A stretch of 64,000 bases of DNA from Perognathus longimembris pacificus (taxonomy: Eukaryota; Chordata; Mammalia; Rodentia; Heteromyidae). Of the stretch, positions 22,907 through 32,120 are shown piece by piece. The notes under the pieces are model-generated. The model saw only the letters and a list, made by a program, of their open reading frames with translations. It did no database searches and had not been told where the DNA came from. The stretch lies in the NCBI RefSeq assembly GCF_023159225.1, contig NC_063161.1, forward strand, positions 74,748,267-74,812,266. The letters run 5' to 3'. The translations under genes were made by a program, and so were the position numbers. Numbering within the stretch: position 1 is the first letter of the stretch; the number at the start of each line of letters is the position of its first letter.

Positions 22907-23109
22907 TTTTTTTTTTGCCAGTCCTGGGCCTTGGACTCAGGGCTTGAGCACTGTCCCTGGTTTCTTCCCGCTCAAGGCTAGCACTCTGCCACTTGAGCCA
23001 CAGCGCCGCTTCTGGCCGTTTTCTGTATATGTGGTGCTGGGGAATCGAACCTAGGGCCTCGTGTATCCGAGGCAGGCACTCATGCCACTAGGCTATATCC
23101 CCAGCCCAA
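22907..23109 (-). repeat. Young ID-ID dimeric SINE, antisense, with 16-bp TSD
   Basis: Reverse copy of the dimeric ID family: T tail, CCAGTCCTGGGCCTTGGACT, GCACTCTGCCACTTGAGCCA, GTATATGTGGTGCTGGGGAA and CTAGGCTATATCCCCAGCCC. It is flanked by a perfect 16-bp duplication, GGGTGCCTGTTATTCT, at 22891-22906 and 23110-23125. It is nearly identical to the copy at 51343-51573. Confidence 0.93.
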
Positions 23110-23473
23110 GGGTGCCTGTTATTCTAATCCGCTGTGAAAAGGGGGCACAGCTGGGCATGACAGCACCCCCCCCCCCCGTCCTGGGATGCCCTGGCTGGCC
23201 CCGAATTCCATCCACACCCCAAAGTGGATCCGCCCTATCACCACTGACTGTCTTCTAAGGCTCCATTCACTCAGTGCCATCAGCTTCATTGTCCAGGTGC
23301 CATCCCTGCTTTTCACTGTGCTGCATCTCTCAGGCCTGCTGGCTGGATTTGAAGCACTGCCACCTGACAGAAATCCTACAGATGGTTTGTTGCCGGACAA
23401 ATGGTTTTTATTCCTGTATTTGGCTCCTCTTTATTATTTGCTATTGGTAACACTAACTCGTGTGTGTGTGTCT

Positions 23474-23706
23474 GCCAGTACTGGGGCCTGAACTTAGGGC
23501 CTTGTGCTCTTGCCTTGCTGTTTCCACTCAAAGCTGGCTGGCTTTCTACCACTGGAGCCACAGCTCCACTTCCAGTTTCTTTTGCTGGTTACTTGGAAAT
23601 AGGGATCTCCTGGACTTGCCTGCCCAGGTTGGCTTTGAACCACAGTCTTCAGATTTCAGCCCCCTGAAGAGCTAGGTTTGCAGGTGTGAGTCACTGGTAC
23701 CAGGCA
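23474..23706 (-). repeat. SINE, ID/B1 dimer, antisense
   Basis: GCCAGTACTGGGGCCTGAAC, TCTACCACTGGAGCCACAGC, GCTGGTTACTTGGAAATAGG and TGCAGGTGTGAGTCACTGGT. Confidence 0.8.
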
Positions 23707-23742
23707 TTAATTGAGTTCTTTTATATTTGGGAAATTGTCACC

Positions 23743-23764
23743 TAATGTGTGTGTCTGTGTGTCT

Positions 23765-23809
<45 letters not shown>

Positions 23810-23826
23810 CGAGAAAGAGAGAGCGC
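23743..23826. repeat. (GT)n(GA)n microsatellite
   Basis: A GT run passes into a GA run. A partial antisense ID-like block (GAGCTCAGGGCCTTGTACTT) follows at 23830-23885. Confidence 0.9.
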
Positions 23827-23924
23827 TGGGCTTTGAGCTCAGGGCCTTGTACTTGGTAGGCAGTTGCTCTACCATTTTAATCACACGTATGTGATTGCAT
23901 TAAAAAAAATTATGTGTGTGTATA

Positions 23925-24468
23925 TTTTAGTGACCTGAGAGTGGGAATCCATGGAGGCTTGGCTAAAGCTGGCAAAGAAGTTTTATTTACAACCCAGAGC
24001 CAGAGCAACCTGGACCTCCCAACCCTCCAAGGGAGCAAGTTTCTCTCTCTCTCTCTCTCTCTCTCATTCTCTCACTCTCACTCTCTCAGCGAGTTTCTGT
24101 TCCTCCTTCCCGTAGGCCTCTAGCCTCCACTCTGCAGGTCTTTCTGTGGGCTTCAGGTTCCTTCTCTGGCCTCTCCACTTCAGGCTTCTCTGTTCCACAG
24201 GCCATGGGTTTCAGGTCTTGGGCCTCTGTTCCTCAGGCCTCATGGAGAGGCCGCAGGCCTCTCTGCTCTGCAGGTCTGGACTCAGGCCTCTCCGCTCTGC
24301 ACTGCACTGTGCTGCAGGTGCCTCCTGCTGCTCCCTATGTCTCCCCCTCTCTCCTCTTCCCCTTCTGGAACCCCCACCTTCTATATCCCCCCACCCATGC
24401 GTCTGCAGTGGGATGGCATTGCAGTGATGCCAGTGCAAGGCGGGACTTCTGCCTCTCAGGTTCTCACA
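23925..24468 (-). repeat. 3' LTR of the provirus
   Basis: About 540 bp, matching the right LTR in order: GTGACCTGAGAG, TTTTATTTACAACCCAGAGC, CTGGACCTCCCAACCCTCCA, the GGCCTCTCTGCTCTGCAGG block and a TTCTCACA end. On the - strand it would start TGTGAGAA. An AATAAA signal (- strand) sits at 23982-23987. The left terminus is mutated from the expected TG start. Relative to the other LTR, about 60 bp is missing near 24420-24430. A CT microsatellite occupies 24037-24090. Confidence 0.88.
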
Positions 24469-24690
24469 TTCCCCACTGGTTTTATACCCAATCAAATCAT
24501 TGATTTTTACAATCTATTTTTTTGGACCAAATCCTAAACTCCCCTCCCTCCCCCCATCAAACAGGAAAGGTATGGCAAATCCAGCAGATAATAACAGGCC
24601 ACCTGTACAGTACAAAGGTGTGTGCAGAAAAGCTCTCTCTACAGTAACATATTAAGAACAAGAAACCAACAAAGAATCGTGTTCCTGTTG
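24469..24690 (-). other. Short spacer where env would be; polypurine-like end
   Basis: Only about 220 bases separate the integrase C-terminal homology from the 3' LTR. On the - strand a purine-rich AGTGGGGAA directly precedes the LTR TGTGAG, in the place of a polypurine tract. Another purine-rich run lies at 24540-24556. No env-like reading is seen. Confidence 0.6.
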
Positions 24691-25724
24691 AACATATTAA
24701 CAGTCCATCTTGCGGCCATCTCTGGATATCGTCTCACTGCTGGTTTCACTTGAGAGTGATGGATCCAGTGCTGTTTTCCTGCAACTGTAGTAACTGACAG
24801 TGTAGTTAGCACTACCAAGGTCCTTGCCACTTGGTTCCAGTTCAGGAGCGGGATGCCTTTTTACCCACACCAGTGATCAGGTGAGAAAGAGTGGGTGGAG
24901 TTTTTCTCAGGAGGCCAGTGGGCCTCAGCCACCAAAGGATAGGCACGTAAAAGAACACATTGCAAAACCTGCAGTGACTGTATAAGATTGTGGTTAGACA
25001 TTTCTGTTACTATAGCTTCCCCAAATTTAGGAACCAAAGAGGGTGGTCTACCATAAATTATTTCAAAGGGAGTGAATCCTTTAACATTTGGGGTGCATCT
25101 TGCAAGAAGAGCTAAGGGGAGGAGGCTTACCCAGTCATGGCCAGTCTCTGTAATTAATTTAGTTAAAGTTTCCTTTAAGGTCCTATTCTCTGAGGTCTAT
25201 AGATACAATGTTACTTCCAGTTTATTCCTATAGGGCCATAGCCAATAATTGAGTAACTTGGGCTGTGAAGGCCATGCCAAATTGAGGAATTATTTCATGA
25301 AGTAATTTTTTAACTGTTACCTGAGTGGTTTCAGTTTTTGTCAGGAATGCCTCAGCCCAGCCTGAAAAAGTACCCACTAATACTAACAGATAACAATACC
25401 CATACTTTCCAGGCTTTTCCTCTGGAAAGTCCACTTCCCAAATTCACCAGGTGAGGTTCCTTGCTCACGTAGGCCCTCTCTACATGTTCTGTCCTTCCAG
25501 CATTCACTTTTTGGCAACTTACACACCTGGGTACCACATCAGAGACCAGGTCTTTTAAATAGGGACTGAAGAAAAGTTTTTGCAGTAACTGACTCAGGTG
25601 AGTTTCCCCTAAATGAGTGCTCTGGTGTGTCATTGTAATCAAGGTCCTCCCCATCCTTCTTGCAACTTTCTCCATTCTGAGGGTAGTGTCTCAGTAGGCA
25701 AAGCCTTTTCCAATTCTAAATCTT

Positions 25725-25755
25725 GTTTTTTTTTTGTTTTTTTTTTTTTAATAGT
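25725..25755. repeat. Poly-T run inside pol
   Basis: An interrupted T run (A run on the - strand) lies between RNase H and integrase homology. It may be an expansion or the remnant tail of a lost insertion. Confidence 0.7.
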
Positions 25756-26525
25756 GAGGCCTTTCTGGCAGCTCTAGTAAGGGTGTAATGACTAGGAGCT
25801 CTAGAGGACCCACTGGTTTTAGGACAGCCTCCTGGGCTGCCTGATCAGCTGAGTTGTTTCCCTGAACCTCAGGGTTCTCTTCTTTTTGGTGAATAATGAC
25901 TGACTTTTTGGGGAGCCAAATGGCATCCAGGAGAGCCAGTATATCTTCGACATTTTTTATTTGTTTTCCTCCAGAAGTTAAGAGACCTCTTTCCTTCTAC
26001 AGGGCCTCATGAACATGGGCTGTAGCAAAAGTATACCAGTTGTCTGTGTAAATATTAACGGTCTTTTTTTGCCCGCCTCAAGACTTGAGTGAGAGCAATT
26101 AGATCAGCTCTCTGAGCTGAGGTCCCATGATTTAAGGCCTATGCCCAAATTGCTTTATCTTCTGACACCATGGCTGCCCCTGCATACCGAACAAAACTCA
26201 CAGCTCCCGTCTGTATAGAGTACCTCATCAGGAGTCGTCATGAGAATGCCTATCAGGTTTTCCTGAAATCCGCCCATGTTCTGCAGTGTTTCAGTGCAGT
26301 CGTGGGGTCTTCATCAGGGAGAACAGTAGCTGGGTTGAGGGTGTTTACCTTTATGAAGGTGATTCTTGGCTGACCCAGTAACTGGGCCTGCTACTGTGTA
26401 ACTCAGGCATTTGTTAGCCACCTTGCTGGTGTGGCTCTTAATAAGGTTTCTACTGAGTGTGGCACAGTTACCTGCAAGTCTTGTCCCAGAGTTAATCAGC
26501 CTCTTTCACCAGGATAGCTGTTGTC

Positions 26526-27033
26526 ACTGTTTGCTGGGCTAAATTTATACCTCTCCTTTGTGGGGATGCCAAGCCTTTTATCCCCTTATGTGTTCCCCTT
26601 CCACTCTCTCCCTTGGCTGCCTGACCTGCGGGCAATCCAAGGTGGAATGGGGGCCATGGGTAACCTCGGTTGCATGTGGCTGAGAGAATGCCCCCCCCCC
26701 CCCCACTCGCCAAGGAGGCCAGGTACGCATGGACATCTCGGAGTCAGCTTCAAGAGCTTCCCAAAGTTTTATTCAGGGCAGGGGTTTATATAACAGTAAT
26801 GGCGGCAGGAAGAGGAGGGACTAACTGGGTATTAATGATTGGCTGGTGAACTGTCCATCACGGTGATGTCACGGAACTTCCCGCAGAAGCAGGGACCACA
26901 GTCCCCCCAGGACCGGTCCCCGGTGCCATTACGAGACATGCTCACAGACGAGAGGTCAGGGGAGGTTCCAGACCCGGGGAGAAGGTAGGAGCAACCCCAG
27001 GTCTTAAAGGTATAGCCATCCCCGACAACTGTT
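26526..27033 (-). mobile_element. Class II-like solo LTR (496 bp) inserted in pol, 6-bp TSD
   Basis: The solo LTR occupies 26532-27027. It begins TGCTGGG and ends CCCGACA on the + strand, near-perfect inverted termini with TG...CA ends. It is flanked by a perfect 6-bp duplication ACTGTT (26526-26531, 27028-27033). On the - strand it has a TATATAA box (26785-26793) and an AATAAA signal (26768-26773). Pol homology stops at its right border and resumes at its left border. The 6-bp duplication is typical of class II (ERVK/IAP-type) elements rather than class I, so this is a second, later integration reduced to a solo LTR. Family name unknown. It includes a C run at 26692-26704. Confidence 0.88.
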
Positions 27034-28589
27034 GCTCTCAAACAAGATGGCCAGCTGGTTGCCATTGTGTCCTGCCTTTTGGAGAGGTAGGCCACTGGTC
27101 TTTTCCAAGGCCCCAAGGTCTGGATCAGGACACCTCTAGTTTCTGCCACAAAGAGCTGAAAAGGTTTATGGTGGTCCGGCAAGGCCAGGGCTGGAGCTGA
27201 AATTAAGGCCTGTTTTAACATCTTGAAGGCCATCTGTTCAGTCTGTCCCCATTCCAAAGGCCTTTCTCCTTCTGCTGTGCTGCAGTAGAGTGGTTTAGCA
27301 ATTTCTGCAAACCCCAGGATCCATAGTCTGCAGTAGCCTATGGCTCCCAGAAATTCCCTGACCTGCTTCTTGGTCTGAGACATTGATATCCTTAAATTGC
27401 CTCTATCCTGTTTAAGGAGAGCATTCGCTTCCCTTTTTCCAGTTGGTAACCTAGATATGTTGCCTTCTGGGTGCACAATTGGGCCTTTTTAGCAGAAACT
27501 CGGTACCCCAATTGGCACCAAGCGACAAGAAGGCCCTCTGTGGCCTGCTGACACTCCTCATGTGTCTGGGTTGCCCACAGCAGGTCATCATATATTGTAA
27601 TAGAGCAGTCTCAGGATGTGACTGCCTAAAATGTAAAAGGTCTTGGCGCAAGGCTTCATCAAATAAGGTGGGGGAATTTTTAAACCCTTTTGGCAACCTG
27701 GTCCAAGTCAGTTGTCCAGAAAATCCCCTTTCTGGGTCTGTCCCCTCAACAGCAAATATGAGTTGGCTTACCTTGGCCAATGGCAGGCTGAAGAAAGCGT
27801 CATTTAAATCCAACACAGTGTAAATGTGTTGTTCTGGAGGTAACATGCTAAGACCAGTATAAGGGTTAGGCAGCATAGGGTATATGGTATCCACCTGCTT
27901 GTTTACTTCTCCCAGATCCTGAACAGGTTGATAGTCATTGGTGCTTGGTTTATGCAATGGTAGAAGAGGTGTATTCCAAGGCGAGTGGCAGGGGACAAGA
28001 ATTCCATTTTTCCTCAGGTGTTTAATGTGAACCCCAATCCCCTTCTTTGTCTCACTCTGACCAGCAGTGCCTGACTGGTTAATTGGACAATGATGGGTGG
28101 CTGGTGGGCTGCCAGCCCAGGTGGGTTAATCTCCGCCCCAACCCCAGGAACCTTGTTCTAGAAGTGAGTAAAAGCTGAGGCTCTTTGTCTTCTTCTGGGG
28201 GAAGCAATGTGTATTCTTCTCCAAGGAGGCAAGTTACCAGCAGACTAACTGGAGGACCTTCCTCTAACGATAATTTCACATCTTCCTCTTGAAAGGAAAT
28301 TTTGGCTTTTATTGTTTTGATAAGTCTCATTCCAGGAGTGAATACGGACAGTCTGCAATGATGAGAAAGAAAAGTGGGTAATTGTTCCTTTGCCTAGATT
28401 GGTTATTCTAGCCAGGGACCATGGATGGATTCAATTTTTCCAGTGGCCCGTTGGATATTTAGTTTTTGTTTAGTTCTTGGTCCTTCTGGTTTTTTAAATA
28501 CAGACTAGGCAGCTCCAGTATTTATGAGGAATTTTGTCCTTTTGCCTGCTATTTGCAATGTCACCATGAGCTCTAGGGGGCTGAGGACA

Positions 28590-29960
28590 GAGCCCTGATC
28601 CCATCATTTGGCATCCTTTCCCAGGTTTAGAATCTGAGCCTCCATCTTTTTTCTTCTTGGACATTCCTTTTTCCAGTGCCCAGTTTGCTTGCAATAAGCA
28701 CATTGGTCTCGTCCTAGAGGTTCCCTTCTTCCACTTGCAGATGAGTTATACCATAGCCCGCCTAGGGTTTCTTGATCCCTGACCTGGTGCTGCTACTAAA
28801 ACTCTTTTAACTGTTGTTCCTCTAAGGTATCTGTTATCAAACACTGGGTGGGTGACCACTATCAGCTTAAATAACATCTTTCCCTCAAATCCTTCTAACC
28901 TTTGAGGCTTTTTTTCTAATACCTTGGGCCAACTGGGTAATGAAGGCCATATTTAAGGCTCTTCAATTCTTGGGGGCCTCAGGATCTATAGGTATATAGG
29001 TCCTGTAGGCCTTCAAGAGTCGTTTCAGAAAAAGCAGCGGGGGTCTCACTGGGGAGCTGTACAGTCTCACTCACCACCACTGCCCATATTCCTGCTAACA
29101 GAGTCTGGCGATAATTGGTAAGCCCCTCCTTACCTCAATCGCTGTTGTAGTCTCAGCTTAGGTGAGTCAGAAGAAAGACTCCTTCCAATGAAATGGATTA
29201 TCAGTGGAGAAGCCATCTGGTCCAGGGACTACCTTCAAGGCATTGAGCCCCATGCACTCCCTTTCTTCTGAGGTGAAAAGCACCTGCAGAAGTTGTTGGC
29301 AGTCATCCCAGGAGGGCTGGTGTGTGAAGAATACTGTCTCCAATAATGAGATGAGCCCCTGGGTTTTTTCAGAAAAGGATGGATTGTGTTGTTTCCAGTT
29401 ATACAGGTCACTTGTTGTAAAGGGAACATACACTAGAAAGGGGGCCTGACCATAATCTCCCCAGGGGTTGGTGCCTGTCTCAGGAGAAGTAGAGGGGTTA
29501 TGGTCTGATCCTTGGGCAAGTCCTCAGTCTGGTACAAGGTACCACTTCTGGTATAGGGGGAGACTTAACATCAGAGGCGCTGATGGCACAGAATAAGGGG
29601 GTGAGTGCACCAGTAAGTCCTCTTCCAGGGGATTCTGTAACACTGGGGGAGAAGATTTTTCAGTTACAGCTTTGCTTACAAGACTTTTAGGACATTGTTT
29701 AAAATACTTCCTAAGCCATGGAGGCTTGTTCGTTATCAAGTCAACCCACACCGTAATATAGGGAGCTTCATCAGAATTTCCAAAAATGACTTGCTGAATC
29801 CTGTATGCTGTGGGGAGGTCAAAGGTTCCTTTAGAGGGCCATCCAACATCAAAAGAGGGCTACTCTAATTCAAAGAGGTTCTTAAGATAGTAAGAATTAC
29901 GAGAATATTCAAGCTGGGAAGCCTTTTGTTTAGAAGAAAAAAGTTGTTAGCCATACATTC
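28590..29960 (-). pseudogene. Retroviral gag remnant (MA, CA, NC), broken
   Basis: On the - strand, matrix-like sequence lies at about 29860-29690 (DVGWP and NKPPWLRKYF blocks). A Pro-rich segment with SPPY, a possible PPxY-type late motif, is near 29605. Capsid-like sequence runs at about 29433-29167 (LYNWKQHNPSF, TSEERE). Nucleocapsid holds an intact zinc knuckle of the form Cys-X2-Cys-X4-His-X4-Cys at about 28670-28720. A TAG at 29860-29862 interrupts matrix, and the capsid and nucleocapsid readings are in different frames. The start of gag is not recognisable. Order and motifs are gammaretroviral. Confidence 0.88.
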
Positions 29961-30470
29961 TAGAGGTGAACACACAGAGGATCCTCATGCCATCCTGGAG
30001 AAATGGAGTAAGTGGAGGAGTATACAGGGCACAAATAGAAGTAGTAACAAACACACACAGTCAAGCAGCCACAGATAACCCATATGTCCCACCTGACTGC
30101 TTTGGGAAGTCCCTGGTAGCCTCCTAAAGAAGCCCCAGATGGCTTCTCAGGGAAGCCCCAGGAGGCATGGGGGGTGTCTTGTCCTGGCCTCAGACTCAGG
30201 AAGTGGTGCTGTGTCCAGCCTTCCACAGAGTCCCCCAGATGCAGGCCTGCCCAGAACAGATGGCTTCATAAGGAAGCCCCAGATGACTTCTTAGGGAAGT
30301 CACAGATGACCTCCCAGAGAAGCCTCCGGAGGGTGTCGAAACGACTCTTAGCCATGTTGGTCCTCGGGAAACAGAGGCTCAAGGAAGGCTCACTCTCCCC
30401 TGAGGGTAGAAGTACTCACCTATGAGGGGGTTTCCCCAGGAGCCAAGGCCCCATGCTGTCCAAATGGATT

Positions 30471-30488
30471 ATCCCGCTGGGGCCTCCA
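30471..30488 (-). other. Primer-binding-site-like sequence
   Basis: Immediately inside the 5' LTR, two bases after its CA end, the - strand reads TGGAGGCCCCAGCGGGAT. TGG is the complement of a tRNA CCA end. The first ten bases resemble the 3' end of some tRNA-Thr, and the whole also resembles tRNA-Gln with about three mismatches. The primer tRNA is therefore not assigned. Confidence 0.6.
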
Positions 30489-30639
30489 AATGTGGTGACC
30501 TGAGAGCGAGAAAATCCATGAAAGTTTGGCTAAAGATGACAAAGAAATTTTATTTACAACCCAGAGCCAGAACAGCCTGGACCTCCCAACCCTCCAAATG
30601 CCAAGGGAGTGAATTTCATTCTTTCTCTCTCTCTTTTCC

Positions 30640-30747
30640 TTCCTTCCTTCCTTCCTCCCTCCCTCCCTCCCTCCCTCCCTCTCTCCCTCCCTCCCTCCCT
30701 CCTTCCCTCCCTCCTTCCCTTCCTCCCTCCCTCCTTCCCTCCCTCCC
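30640..30747. repeat. (CCTT)n/(CCCT)n microsatellite at a SINE tail
   Basis: About 105 bp of CTTCC and CTCCC units inside the 5' LTR, abutting the antisense SINE at 30748. Confidence 0.95.
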
Positions 30748-30935
30748 TGTCCGGGGGCTTGAACTCAGGGCCTGGGCACTGTCCCCTGAGCTCCTTTTGC
30801 TCAAGACAAGTGCTGTACCACTTGAGCCACAGTATCACTTCCAGCATTTTCTGTGTATGTTGTACTGAGGAATGGAACCCAGGGCTTCATGTATGCTAGG
30901 CAAGCACTCTTATACTAAGCCACATTCCCAGCCCG
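30748..30935 (-). repeat. ID-ID dimeric SINE inserted in the 5' LTR
   Basis: GGGGCTTGAACTCAGGGCCT, ACCACTTGAGCCACAGTATC, GTGTATGTTGTACTGAGGAA, ATGCTAGGCAAGCACTC and CACATTCCCAGCCC. It is absent from the 3' LTR, so it postdates the provirus. Confidence 0.88.
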
Positions 30936-31539
30936 CAAGTTTATTTCTATTCCTCCTTCCTGCAGGCCTCAGGTCTCTTCACAGACCTTAGGCCTCCAAT
31001 CCAAAGGCCTTTTGTTAGGCCTCAGTTCCTTTGCTGGCACCTCCATTCTACAGGCCTCTCTGCTTCACAGGTCTCAAGCCTCCACTCCACAGGCCTCTCG
31101 GGAGGTTGTAGGCCTCTCTGCTCTGCAGGTCTGGACTTGGGCCTCTCCATACCACACCATATCGCAGGTGCCTCCTGCTGCTCCTTGTGTCTCTCCTTCT
31201 CTCCGCCTCCCTTTCTGGAACCCCCACCCTCTTGTATCCCCCCTCTTGCTGCCTGCAGTGGGAGGTCATTGCGGTGACCTCAACGTGGGATGGGATCCCT
31301 TTGACCTCTGCTCCCCCAGCAGGATCGTGGTAGTGATGCCAGCACAGGGCACGTCTTCTGCCCCTCAGCTTCTCACATATACATGTTCAGAACATAGACG
31401 TTAGGTTGTACACTTTTCTGATGATCAGTTTCTTCTGTGTTGTGTTTTGGTGGTACAGGTGCTCTGGCACCTGGACTGCAGCCCAGCCTTTCGTGCTTTG
31501 GTTGTTCTCAGTGTTGGGTCTCACTTGATGCCCAGGTTA

Positions 31540-32120
31540 GGTGGAGGGCATGGGTCTGTGGTGGAGATGTGGCCCATGGAAGATGGATGGCTTTGTGCTG
31601 AGGTGGTGGCTCTGGTGGAGCATGGCTCCACAGTGAGGTATCATGGTAGATGAATGGTTCTGTGCTGAGGGTGTGGCTCTGAGGTAGGGGCGTGGCCAAT
31701 GGACAAGGGATGGCTCCTGGTGAGGATGTTGCTCTAATGGGGTACAGCTCCTCCCTGAGGGTGTGGCTCCGTGGAGGGGCATGGCCTGTAGAGGGGTGTG
31801 GCTAAGTAGTGGGGCGTGGCTCCACGCTGAAGGCGTTGGTCATGGCTCATGGTAGCTGAATGGTTCTGTGGAGGGGGGTAGCTCAGCAGTGGGGTGTAGC
31901 TCCTTGCTGAGGGTATAGCTGTATGGAGGGACGTGGCTCCACAGTGAAGGTGTGGCTCATGGCAGATGAATGGCTCTATGCAGAGGGCGTGGCTCTGTGG
32001 TGGAGGCATGGCCTATGGAAGAGGGATGACCCCATAGTGAGGGCGTTGCTATGGTAAAGTTGTAACTGCTCACTGGGGGTGTGGCTCCGAGGAGGGGTGT
32101 GGCTCCACCCTGGGGCCGGG
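31540..32120. repeat. Irregular GTGGCTC-rich minisatellite
   Basis: About 570 bp of imperfect units containing GGCGTGGCTC, GGTGTGGCTC or GGCATGGCC separated by TGAGGG- or GGAGGGG-type words. Unit length varies around 20 bp. On the - strand it gives open His/Pro/Ser-rich frames that are not genes. Confidence 0.85.

Larger units (their letters stand above)
24690..28530 (-). pseudogene. Retroviral pol remnant (protease, RT, RNase H, integrase), broken
   Basis: In - strand order: a protease segment near 28505-28560; the protease-RT linker at 28330-28080; reverse transcriptase at about 27957-27060 ([13 protein letters not shown] and [21 protein letters not shown] blocks); RNase H at about 26230-25980 (TDGS block); and integrase at about 25675-24700 with an HHCC zinc-binding region (CVSC), a PGKYGY core block and a WIHHSQVKPA C-terminal block. 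Breaks seen: Asn in place of the protease catalytic Asp (codon 28520-28522) and a TAG at 28505-28507. In the RT active-site motif one base is missing between the Tyr codon (27592-27594) and the two Asp codons (27584-27589). A solo LTR interrupts the region between RT and RNase H. Gammaretrovirus-like by these motifs; not functional. Confidence 0.92.
30491..31377 (-). repeat. 5' LTR of the provirus, with inserted SINE and microsatellite
   Basis: It runs from TGTGGTGACC (30491) to TTCTCACA (31377), 887 bp against about 540 in the partner. The extra length is a (CCTT/CCCT)n tract plus an antisense SINE (30640-30935) and about 60 bp near 31270-31330 that the partner lacks. An AATAAA signal on the - strand lies at 30549-30554. 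Confidence 0.88.
23921..31381 (-). mobile_element. Class I (gammaretrovirus-like) endogenous provirus, env-less, antisense
   Basis: Two related LTRs (23925-24468 and 30491-31377) flank about 6 kb with gag and pol remnants in gammaretroviral order, reading on the - strand, opposite to GALNT17. The outer flanks carry the same 4-bp TATA (23921-23924, 31378-31381), matching the 4-bp duplication typical of gammaretroviruses. The right LTR is the 5' LTR: a TGG-initiated primer-binding-site-like sequence follows it. Integrase homology ends about 220 bases before the 3' LTR, leaving no room for env. Many stops and frameshifts, a solo LTR in pol and a SINE in the 5' LTR show that it is an old, inactive copy. 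The antisense orientation is typical of retroviral copies tolerated in introns. Confidence 0.92.

Noticed and set aside
24537..24560. The purine-rich run (- strand) as the LTR-adjacent polypurine tract
   Set aside because: The LTR border deduced by comparing both LTRs lies at 24468, so the shorter GTGGGGAA at the border fits better. This run is about 70 bases away.
24690..29960. Possibly functional retroviral genes
   Set aside because: Stops, frameshifts, loss of the protease aspartate, an inserted LTR and absence of env show it is not functional.
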